Assembly (NCBI GenBank): GCA_019637435.1
Contig: JAHBVO010000001.1
Coordinates: forward strand, 2,108,001 to 2,172,000
Direction of reading: 5' to 3'
Source: Candidatus Obscuribacterales bacterium
GTDB taxonomy: Bacteria; Cyanobacteriota; Vampirovibrionia; Obscuribacterales; Obscuribacteraceae
Length of the DNA stretch: 64,000 nucleotides
Below the pieces are notes generated by a model. It was not told the DNA's origin, ran no database searches, and saw nothing but the letters and a program-made list of their open reading frames with translations. The position numbers and the translations under genes were made by a program. Shown piece after piece: positions 17,870 to 25,531 of this stretch. Position 1 is the stretch's first letter; each line of letters begins with the position of its first letter.

Positions 17870-18730
17870 TTAACTTGTCAGCGTTTCCAGCCACGAGTCA
17901 AGAGCCTTCAGGATATCCGGACAGAGTTTTTTTGATTGCAGTATCAAGTGTGCGCACGATTGGCACTCGACCACCGTCATGTTGTTGCTGGTTAAACTGG
18001 ACATAAACTGATTGTAGGAAGAGCTTTTGCATACCCCGTCATTTTTCCCTCTGTAGACGAGAAGGGACATGTTGTTTGGAAGACTTTGAGGTCGAATCGT
18101 TCCCAGAATAAGCATCGATTCAATCAGCTCGAGTACATCGATTGTTTTGCGGCACATCGGATCGTCGAGATAATGCTTGAGGTTGTCCGGTTCATCAATT
18201 AAAAACTTTCTGGCAAAGGGAGTTAAGTCGGCTTCCAGTCTTTGATTGAGCCCAACCTGCGCTATCTGACCAAGCACCGCAGGAACCAAGTCGAATGATA
18301 TCACCCGCGGTTTCATGCAAGGATTGGAGAGAACGACTCCATCTATTACATCCGCGCAGTTAGCCGCCAGGTTTCGCGCTAGATGCGCTCCCAGACTTTC
18401 GCCGATCAGTACCATCGGTAACTGCGGATGTTTTCCATGGAGCCAATAAACCAATTCGCTCACATCGCGCAGGCTGCCGCCATAGTCGATGCTTCGTTTG
18501 TCCACGGCTCCGAAATAGGTGCGTCCGAATCCACGCAGATCCGGCGCGACGACGAACGCGTCTTGTTTTGCCAGGTGCGTCGCGATTGTCTCGAAAACAT
18601 TTCCGTGCATCAGTAGACCATGAAGCAGAATTATCACGCGGTTCGGCTTGTTTCGACCTTGCCAAAAATAACAATGGATGTTTCCACTGGAACCTGAGAT
18701 TAGTTCTTCGCTTCGTTTCACTGAAACCAT
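17870..18730 (-). CDS. Alpha/beta hydrolase
   Basis: A 286-residue serine hydrolase of the monoacylglycerol lipase/lysophospholipase type. LLHGLLMHG (about 35-43) forms the oxyanion hole, PDLRGFGRT follows, GESLGAH (about 110) is the nucleophile elbow with Ser, and a C-terminal SCAHL supplies the His. No signal peptide, so cytoplasmic. The gene stands alone, convergent with the DUF2252 gene and divergent from the acyltransferase-like gene. Substrate unknown. Confidence 0.85.
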   Translation of the reverse strand: MVSVKRSEELISGSSGNIHCYFWQGRNKPNRVIILLHGLLMHGNVFETIATHLAKQDAFVVAPDLRGFGRTYFGAVDKRSIDYGGSLRDVSELVYWLHGKHPQLPMVLIGESLGAHLARNLAANCADVIDGVVLSNPCMKPRVISFDLVPAVLGQIAQVGLNQRLEADLTPFARKFLIDEPDNLKHYLDDPMCRKTIDVLELIESMLILGTIRPQSLPNNMSLLVYRGKNDGVCKSSSYNQFMSSLTSNNMTVVECQSCAHLILQSKKLCPDILKALDSWLETLTS

Positions 18731-18899
18731 TTTGTCTGCGCAGTTTTAATTGACTACAGCCATTGTCCTCTGCCATTGGGCGACGAGCATCTGTCTTAAG
18801 AATGACAATTAAAAATCAACCGATCGATGGATGCGAAGGTGGACAGGTCGTAGCGTATCGTTATTAATGTTGAAAGTTTTTTAGTAGGATCTTGATGCC

Positions 18900-19730
18900 A
18901 TGCTGGCCGCTAAAGACGTGACGACACAAAGAGTGCCGGTTGAGTGCGATCAGTCGAAGCGTGCAGAGCAGCCGTTTACTTACAAAACGAATTCGCGTTA
19001 TCGCTGGAATGTCCTGGATCTGTTGTCGATCTTCGGTGGGCGCGCCTGCGTCAGTCACATCACGTGCGAAATCGATATGTCGAATATCCAGATCAAACGG
19101 AGTCTTAACAAGGGGACCGGTCGAACTTCTACTGTTACGGCGTACATTCTGAAAGCAATTGCCAGTGCACAGGTCGCTCATCCTCAGAGTAGAACATTTG
19201 CTCTTCCCTTTGGAAAAACGGTAACGTACAACGACATCGTTGCCGGATTCACGGCGGAGAAACAAGTAAACGGTGAGCCTATTGTATTCTTCGGTGAGAT
19301 TGAGCAACCCCATACGAAACTCGTAACTGACCTGGCCGACGAGCTTCGAGCGTACGTTGATAAGGATGTAATGGAAGTTCCTAAACTAAAAACACAGGCG
19401 ATGTTTTGCAGGTTTCCCTGGTTGCTTCGGCAGCTGGTTTTTCAGACCGCTCGTTATTTTCCGGTCTTCCGATTGTTGTGCATGAGAGCGACTTTTGGGG
19501 TTAGCTCGCTCGGGTCCCTTGGAGTGGCAATGTGCTACGGTCCAAGTGTTTGCTCGAGTGTCTTCGGCGTAGGCGCGGTCGAGAAGCGGGTTGAGGTGCG
19601 GCAAGGTCAGCTGGCCGTTCGTGACATGATGACGCTGTCACTCAGTTTTGATCAAAACGTTATGGACGGCGCATCTGCTGCCAGATTTTTGAATGATGTC
19701 AAAAGAACGTTGGAGTCCGGGTTTGAGTAA
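18900..19730 (+). CDS. 2-oxo acid dehydrogenase E2-like acyltransferase, catalytic His replaced
   Basis: A 276-residue stand-alone protein related to the catalytic domain of dihydrolipoyl acyltransferases and chloramphenicol acetyltransferase. The C-terminal half matches well (FGVSSLGSLGVAMCYGP at about 199-214; LSLSFDQNVMDGASAARFL at about 246-264). In the family the last block reads H-x-x-x-D-G; here the His is Gln252 while Asp256-Gly257 are kept. No lipoyl or E1-binding domain is present. It may bind acyl-CoA without classical transfer or have a non-catalytic role. AGGAT nine bases upstream supports the ATG. Confidence 0.75.
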   Translation: MLAAKDVTTQRVPVECDQSKRAEQPFTYKTNSRYRWNVLDLLSIFGGRACVSHITCEIDMSNIQIKRSLNKGTGRTSTVTAYILKAIASAQVAHPQSRTFALPFGKTVTYNDIVAGFTAEKQVNGEPIVFFGEIEQPHTKLVTDLADELRAYVDKDVMEVPKLKTQAMFCRFPWLLRQLVFQTARYFPVFRLLCMRATFGVSSLGSLGVAMCYGPSVCSSVFGVGAVEKRVEVRQGQLAVRDMMTLSLSFDQNVMDGASAARFLNDVKRTLESGFE

Positions 19731-19741
19731 CAATACGGCAG

Positions 19742-20692
19742 TCATTGCATGGGAATGCCTTCGTTCGGAACCACGCGCACGTCGACGTTTATGTGAGCCT
19801 TATCTTTGGAAGGCATGCCTTTGGTTGTCACTTGGATTGGGACATGCCATTTTGGAAATGGCATGTTCGGAACTATGAATGTGATACTGTTTGCGGTGGC
19901 ATTTGTAATCTGTGCCTTGCGCCCGCCGACCGTCACGATATTGTCATTCACGTCTGTGGAGAAACCGCTACCGGTTATGGTCACGGGTTCACTTGGCGGT
20001 GACGCGAGCATGCTCACTCTGGTAATTCTAGGATTAGAGCGAACCGATACGCTCCTCGGCTCGCTGTGTACATAATTGACTGATACCGTAACTGGTTGTG
20101 GCCCCGGCGGAGAATGATTCGGCAACTTTACCTTGATTTCGTCAGGCGTCGAGCTAATTGGTCTTGCATACTTGTTTCCAACGTGAACTTTGATATGTTC
20201 AGTTTGATCTGAAAAATTTTTGCCGTTGATTATCATAGTGTCCGAGGCACCAACAGGATCGGGGCTAACACTGATGACACTGGGACGCTGTATTAGCAGC
20301 TGCCACTTTATCCGCGCGCCTGATGGACCGAAGCCTTGAACCTTGAGAGAATTATTGCCGGCATTCAATTTCCCAGCCAAGTCTAGAGAAAAATTATCCC
20401 CGTTTCTAAAGTCTTTGAAAGTAGCAAGAGAATCTCTTCCAAGGAATACTTTCATGTCAGTGGCTTTCGGGCGTCCGTCGGCACCATTTATGAACGTCAG
20501 TTGCAGAGGCAAGCGTTCCTGTCCTCTCCGCAGATGCAGATGATCTCCCCATGTCTGCCAGGCTCCGGCTCTTGTAACTAGAGGTTTCGATTCCTGAATG
20601 ACTGCCATCTCCTCTGCTGGGGCCGGCATTGCGGCAGTGCTAAGGTATAGCCCCAAAATAACCTGCCATAGAACTTCGTTTGATGTTTTCAT
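19742..20692 (-). CDS. Secreted IPT/TIG-domain protein
   Basis: A 316-residue exported protein. A signal peptide occupies about 1-27 (VLWQVILGLYLSTAAMPAPAEE). Residues about 135-215 (PSVISVSPDPVGASDTMIING...) and 218-300 (PRITRVSMLASPPSEPVTITG) are two IPT/TIG immunoglobulin-like domains, with the typical P-x-I-x-x-V-x-P start and G-x-x-F-S turn. Such domains are usually structural or binding modules at the cell surface. It is convergent with the acyltransferase-like gene, with 11 bases between the two stop codons. Confidence 0.85.
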   Translation of the reverse strand: MKTSNEVLWQVILGLYLSTAAMPAPAEEMAVIQESKPLVTRAGAWQTWGDHLHLRRGQERLPLQLTFINGADGRPKATDMKVFLGRDSLATFKDFRNGDNFSLDLAGKLNAGNNSLKVQGFGPSGARIKWQLLIQRPSVISVSPDPVGASDTMIINGKNFSDQTEHIKVHVGNKYARPISSTPDEIKVKLPNHSPPGPQPVTVSVNYVHSEPRSVSVRSNPRITRVSMLASPPSEPVTITGSGFSTDVNDNIVTVGGRKAQITNATANSITFIVPNMPFPKWHVPIQVTTKGMPSKDKAHINVDVRVVPNEGIPMQ

Positions 20693-21065
20693 GCCTCAGG
20701 TAGTCCCTCTGCTGCCACCGTTTTTGATACCACCGACTTCACCGTTCAATCATACATTCACTCAAGTTCTGCATTCCCAAATCTAGGTACATTAAACCCT
20801 CGTTTGTTTGCCTGTGATTGTCATGCGTGTAGTGTGCTTTGTTAAGCAATGCCACCGGATATAGTGGCAAAATCTTAAAACCCGCTATATTACGGCGTTT
20901 AAGTGAGCAGATAGTGATATAATAGTAATATGTAAATAAATCGTCTCCGCCAATTCTTAAGTCGGAGAAAGAGTGCTTCGATCGTCTGAATAGCTTGTTT
21001 TTACGTCTCTCTTTAACCGAAGAATCTCCAACTTAGTAAAAATTGAATAACTAAGAAGGAGGAAG
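20693..21065. other. Intergenic region with candidate promoter and long leader
   Basis: About 370 bases. TATAAT at 20918-20923 is a perfect -10 box for the plus-strand gene at 21066 (no good -35 seen). It would leave a leader of about 135 bases with short complementary segments (CTCCG/CGGAG near 20950; CTTAG/CTAAG near the ribosome binding site). Confidence 0.4.
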
Positions 21066-21467
21066 ATGATGACACAAAGGAATTTGAACATAGAACGAAG
21101 TCTTGAGAGGGAAGTGGCAAAGCGTCAGCAGCCGGCCAAACAGTTTTACGGGCTTTATCCGAAGGCACCACCAATGATGATGTACCTGTTCCTAATTGGT
21201 TCAGCGCTTTTCGTTGGTCTCTGGCTTTTGCTGACAATCTCACTTTCGACAGTGAATCTGTCCTGGGCTTGTCTGGCAATGTTTGGCGCCGTCTCACTCG
21301 GATGGTTCTTTCGAAGAATCGAGACGCGAGTTGACACTCATATGGACTTATTGGGGGATAGCAAACAGTCCAGACGCAAGTGTCGAAACCGAATGACCGA
21401 CTTGAAACGCTGCGGACCGGGTACATTTACCGTAGGCGACAGGAAGAAGAAATCACTCAATGTTTAA
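21066..21467 (+). CDS. Small membrane protein with two TM helices
   Basis: A 133-residue protein, not recognised. A basic N-terminus is followed by two closely spaced membrane helices at about 38-60 (MYLFLIGSALFVGLWLLLTISL) and 64-82, then a basic cytoplasmic tail rich in Arg and Lys. AAGGAGGAAG immediately before the ATG is the best ribosome binding site in this part of the window. The gene overlaps the next small frame by eight bases and precedes an MscS channel gene. Confidence 0.7.
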   Translation: MMTQRNLNIERSLEREVAKRQQPAKQFYGLYPKAPPMMMYLFLIGSALFVGLWLLLTISLSTVNLSWACLAMFGAVSLGWFFRRIETRVDTHMDLLGDSKQSRRKCRNRMTDLKRCGPGTFTVGDRKKKSLNV

Positions 21468-21597
21468 GAGAGCAATTTCGACGAAAATGATAGCCATAGT
21501 TGTAACGCCGTTGGCGTTAGCCATGGTTGTTTCAGTCGGCTTCGTTACAGCAAAGGTTTTTGACACTCGGGTAAATTTTGGACCAGCACCCACCTGA
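21460..21597 (+). CDS. Possible 45-residue single-TM peptide
   Basis: The frame begins with an ATG overlapping the stop of the preceding gene (ATGTTTAA, 21460-21467) and encodes one hydrophobic helix (MIAIVVTPLALAMVVSVGFVTA) after a basic start. The position suggests translational coupling to the two-TM gene. No family recognised; too short to be certain. Confidence 0.45.
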   Translation: MFKRAISTKMIAIVVTPLALAMVVSVGFVTAKVFDTRVNFGPAPT

Positions 21598-21761
21598 GTG
21601 GGGCATTGTTTGGTGCAGGCGCGCCAATCTGGACGGTAAATCAACTGCAAGGTCGATTGTTGTTGTCGAAAACAATCTGGCTCGGAATTTAAAAGTCTTC
21701 CAGGGAACATCTAGTTCGCAGCTCCATCTATGCAGCAAGAGTATGTCGACACTGAGCTGCT

Positions 21762-22601
21762 ATGAACGAGAGATTGCTGAGTACTTTTGAAAACATGCGC
21801 GACTCAACAATTGAGTATGCTCCCGTCGTGATGGTGGCGGTAGTTGTTTTCTTCCTGTTTCTGCTGGCAGCTTCGGTTCTCAGCAAAGGGCTGATTCGAA
21901 TCGGAAAGGAAACCCGGTTGGATGATACCCTAGCGGTTCTTCTGGCGCGTCTCGGGCATACTGCTTTGACATTTTTCGGTTTATTAGTAGCGGCAGTTAT
22001 CGCTTTGCCGAACTTTCGACCTGTGGACATGCTGGCTGGTCTGGGTGTCGCATCTATCGCAGTCGGTTTTGCTTTGAAGGAAATTTTGCAAAACTTCTTC
22101 GCCGGTGTTCTAATTCTCTGGCGCAAGCCGTTTTTGCTTGGAGATGAGATTAATACCGGTGCTTACAAAGGCACCGTGGAAGATATCAATATTCGCGCAA
22201 TAAGATTGCGAACATACAGCGGAACACTTGCTGTTATCCCTAATTCGCAGATCTTCGGAAATCCTGTCGAAGTAATCACTGGATTGTCGCAAAGACGGGT
22301 CGAGCTTGTCGTGGGAATTGGCTATTCGGACTCAATGGCGAAAGCAAAAAGTTTGATTCTGAATTATCTGGAGACCCTGCCTGAAATTGAGCGACCGAAG
22401 GTTTACATCACTGAATTAGCTCCTTCCAGTGTTAATATCAAAGTGCACTTCTGGACTCAGGCTCATCAACTTAATGTTTTGAACGTGACCGACAAAGCGC
22501 TCGAGGGAATCAAAGATACTCTCGACCAGGCGGGTATAGACATCCCTTATCCTCACAATGTAGTTCAATTTCACAACGTCAATCTGAAAGAAAACGTCTG
22601 A
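21762..22601 (+). CDS. mscS: MscS-family mechanosensitive channel
   Basis: A 279-residue small-conductance channel that opens under membrane tension to release solutes on osmotic downshock. Three membrane helices lie in the first 130 residues; the third carries the pore pattern GLGVASIAVGFALKEILQNFFAG. The beta domain follows with RKPFLLGDEI and the family signature IPNSQIFGNPV, then the alpha-beta C-terminal cage domain. Length matches E. coli MscS (286). The ATG at 21762 lacks a strong ribosome binding site. Confidence 0.95.
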   Translation: MNERLLSTFENMRDSTIEYAPVVMVAVVVFFLFLLAASVLSKGLIRIGKETRLDDTLAVLLARLGHTALTFFGLLVAAVIALPNFRPVDMLAGLGVASIAVGFALKEILQNFFAGVLILWRKPFLLGDEINTGAYKGTVEDINIRAIRLRTYSGTLAVIPNSQIFGNPVEVITGLSQRRVELVVGIGYSDSMAKAKSLILNYLETLPEIERPKVYITELAPSSVNIKVHFWTQAHQLNVLNVTDKALEGIKDTLDQAGIDIPYPHNVVQFHNVNLKENV

Positions 22602-22658
22602 TTCGACTCAGCGCTTGCCACTTTATTTGGTGCATAAACAAACATTTGTGAGTGGAAT

Positions 22659-23696
22659 TTACTCGGAGTCGTCGATTGATTTTGTCACCAACACTGATTT
22701 TTTTGTTCGTCCGGGCGAGCCGCCGCGAGTCATTGGATCTGTCTCGTCTGTTTCTTCCACGATTGTCCTGGTTTCAGGTACTGCCGCCGGCACTCGTCGG
22801 TGGGTGAATATAGCTATGCCGATGAATAGACCGGAGACGATAACAGCGATACTTATCGTCTTGCTGATACTATCAATGGCTTTTTGCAATCCGCCTATTT
22901 GCGCCTGAAGTGCGTCCACGTTCTTGTCGAGCGTTTTTATTGATACACTCAGATGATCCAGAGGTTCTGGAATTTTGGAAATAGTCACCGGAAGCGTTTG
23001 CAGTGGTGCGCTCATTGATGTGAGCGGCGCTTGTAAGTTTTCGATTGGCTTGTGAAGAGAGGCTGCTGACTTACTCAGTGTTTGAATGGGTGGCTTCAAT
23101 TGCTGAATTGGTTGCTTTAATTTATCGACCGGTGTCGATAGCTGTTGAACAGATGTGTCGAGTTTGTTTAGCGGATCTTTTAGCTGATCGATTGGTTTCT
23201 CCAGCTTTGTGATTGGTGTCTTCAGATTGTCGAGTGGATCTTTCAGATTTTGGATAGGTTGGTTTAAATCACTGAGCGGTCTATCAAGCTTGTGTAGCGG
23301 TGCTTGAAGGCGCCCTATTCGGTTGTTTAACTGATTGATCTCTTGCCCCAAATCCTCAAGAGGATCTTCTAAAGATTTAAGCCCCTTTTCAGTTCCACGC
23401 ATCGGCGAAATTGCTCCTAACGGAGACAAGAGACTGGGAAAGATTCCATCGTCTTTACTTTCGTCTTGAGAGATGCCGCCTTCCAGAGCAACGGGCGGTG
23501 CTGTAGCGGCTGCGGCGGCAATGCCCGCTCTTCTTCTTCCTCGCCGACGCATAGCGGCATTCAGGAGTGGCGTTCTGTGACCTGATGAGTCCGGTACTTC
23601 AAATTGAGTCGTTGATGCAAAAACCTCGATGGGTTCCAGGCAAAACAGAGAAAGCGCCGAAAGGAAAACAACAGTTACGAGTTTCATTCCGAACAT
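22659..23696 (-). CDS. Secreted protein with Pro-containing heptad repeats and C-terminal TM
   Basis: A 345-residue protein of unknown family. Signal peptide at about 1-27, Ala/Arg-rich linker, then a repeat region at 109-262 built on a 7-residue unit L-x-x-P-(I/L)-x-x. Prolines fall at 133, 140, 147, 154, 161, 168, 175, 189, 196, 203, 217, 224, 231 and 245, all in one register. Leu and Ile/Leu spacing of 4 and 3 is that of a coiled coil, with Pro at every g position. A membrane helix follows (281-298), then a polar cytoplasmic tail. GGAGGTGA four bases before the ATG supports the start. Likely a long spacer or surface fibre anchored in the membrane. Confidence 0.8.
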   Translation of the reverse strand: MFGMKLVTVVFLSALSLFCLEPIEVFASTTQFEVPDSSGHRTPLLNAAMRRRGRRRAGIAAAAATAPPVALEGGISQDESKDDGIFPSLLSPLGAISPMRGTEKGLKSLEDPLEDLGQEINQLNNRIGRLQAPLHKLDRPLSDLNQPIQNLKDPLDNLKTPITKLEKPIDQLKDPLNKLDTSVQQLSTPVDKLKQPIQQLKPPIQTLSKSAASLHKPIENLQAPLTSMSAPLQTLPVTISKIPEPLDHLSVSIKTLDKNVDALQAQIGGLQKAIDSISKTISIAVIVSGLFIGIAIFTHRRVPAAVPETRTIVEETDETDPMTRGGSPGRTKKSVLVTKSIDDSE

Positions 23697-23958
23697 TTAT
23701 CACCTCCGATGCTCGTAGCAGCGAGCTCAGTTCGCGGAATCAGGCCGGCAGCAGCGCTCGCCGATTACCTTACCATCGTTCTACAGATGTAGCATTTATC
23801 CGAAGTGGTCACGACCGATTTCAGTCCGCGCCGGTTATCGAATGGGCGGTTCTTAATTAAAAACAATCAGAGTTCTTTCACCAAAGTTTGGTACTGCGCG
23901 CGGTGCATTCTTTCGCTACGGTTTCAAATGCGCTGGAGTATTATCAAGTGGCTGGTGG

Positions 23959-25377
23959 TCAGCTTGATAGCATCAATTCAGCAGTTTTGCCGTTGTGTGC
24001 GACTGAAAAGTCTTGAAACTGCCATGCAAAATGTTTATTGCAATCATGGGATGGTTTCCATTTTGTGCGGTGAATCTCAAGCTCACCAATATACTTGTGC
24101 GCTACAGGCAGGATGCTTTGAAAAGGCAGGTCGCCAGGGAGCAGTAATCCACGACGCGGATTGTCCATCGCCCATGTCATCGCGCTAAGCACCGATGATG
24201 CGACTTGCAACACCGTTGCGTTGTATTGAGGTCCGACGATTTCCCGTGTTCGCTTTATGGATAAGCGATTTCCAACCCAAACAGCGCCGTATGCACCCAT
24301 GAGCAGTACGCCTAGATCGTCGCTTCCCTCACTTATCTCGGTGGTCATCAAATGATCTTTGGCAACGTTTATCGTATTGTCGGCGAAAGCGTAAAGCGAC
24401 TGCAGTGCGGGTAATGAGGGGCGATAGATGAAACAAACTGTGGGACGATAAAGCAGCTTTCCGTTTTCCCAGAGTGACAGCCGATTGCCCATGGTGAAGG
24501 TTTCGCCGTGCGGAATCATCATGCCAGTCATTTCTTCGTTAGGTACCCACGATCTAACTGGGAAGTTAATTCCTTTGCGTTTGATGCACAGATGGAAAAG
24601 GCGGTCATGGCTTAGCTGCAGAGCCTCAGGAGGCAAGCTTCGCTCGTGTGTTCCCCAGGAGCACTCGGTAAACGCATTCGATTCCTCACGTAGTCCTTCG
24701 GCAGACCAAGTGTTAACGAATACAGTCGGACTGCGGTTTGTAGAAGATACTTGACGATCGTATTCGGATACGTGCACGACTTTTGTGCCAGTCAACATGG
24801 CGACACGTGCGTAATCTTTGGCTCGCAAAGCCGTTTCGATATCAGAATCCGAGAATTCTGACGCGAGGTATTCCAGTCCGTGTTTCAACCAGTGGCTGAC
24901 CAATCCGGGATTGGCTCCGTGTTCCAAAATCGCGGTGGGTGCGCCATCTCGCCAGTGAGCAAATCGCTCGTAGAGTCGCGTGTACCGCATGAACATCGTA
25001 TCGTGCAAAGGGTCGCTGAGCTCACAGTTTTCTTTTCGCCACAGTTCCACCGAAGTATCAACGTAGATGACGTTGGTGTCATGGCACCATTCGAGGATGT
25101 CGGCGCTGTCGACTCCGGCGAGCAAATTAACCACCATGTCGCCGGACTTGACGATCGTTTGCAGAAAAGTCTTGTAGTTATCCGGAGATAGTCGGAAGTG
25201 ATGGAATGATGCTCCAGCTTCTATGAGTGGATTCCGTTTTGGGTCCTGGAGACACGCGTCTACTAAAATAATCTGAGAGGGCTTTAGCTCGTCATTCTGT
25301 AAAAGAAGTGCCTGCAAGCAGCGAGATACGGCACCACAGCCAAGCAGGATAAGGCGACCTGACGAGGACAGTTTCAA
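23959..25377 (-). CDS. hss: Homospermidine synthase
   Basis: A 472-residue NAD-dependent enzyme of the saccharopine dehydrogenase-like group that makes homospermidine from putrescine (or spermidine plus putrescine). An N-terminal Rossmann motif LILLGCGAVSRC is followed by VDACL, VDTSVELW, HGANPGLVSH and VSEYDRQ, which match bacterial homospermidine synthases, as does the length. It starts at TTG: AAAGGAGG lies five bases before it and no ATG fits. Polyamine products would be cytoplasmic. No other polyamine gene is in the window. Main alternative: another saccharopine dehydrogenase-like reductase. Confidence 0.88.
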   Translation of the reverse strand: MKLSSSGRLILLGCGAVSRCLQALLLQNDELKPSQIILVDACLQDPKRNPLIEAGASFHHFRLSPDNYKTFLQTIVKSGDMVVNLLAGVDSADILEWCHDTNVIYVDTSVELWRKENCELSDPLHDTMFMRYTRLYERFAHWRDGAPTAILEHGANPGLVSHWLKHGLEYLASEFSDSDIETALRAKDYARVAMLTGTKVVHVSEYDRQVSSTNRSPTVFVNTWSAEGLREESNAFTECSWGTHERSLPPEALQLSHDRLFHLCIKRKGINFPVRSWVPNEEMTGMMIPHGETFTMGNRLSLWENGKLLYRPTVCFIYRPSLPALQSLYAFADNTINVAKDHLMTTEISEGSDDLGVLLMGAYGAVWVGNRLSIKRTREIVGPQYNATVLQVASSVLSAMTWAMDNPRRGLLLPGDLPFQSILPVAHKYIGELEIHRTKWKPSHDCNKHFAWQFQDFSVAHNGKTAELMLSS

Positions 25378-25531
25378 TTAAACCTCCTTTACGCGAGTTG
25401 AGTCACTACTATTATAGCCGCTATTGAAAGTTGCTACCTGAAACCAGCGGAAAGGCTTGTCAATGCTGGCATCAGTAAGATGAAGCGGTGCCACCATATC
25501 CGGTATCGCGGAACGTTCAAAAGATGGAAAA

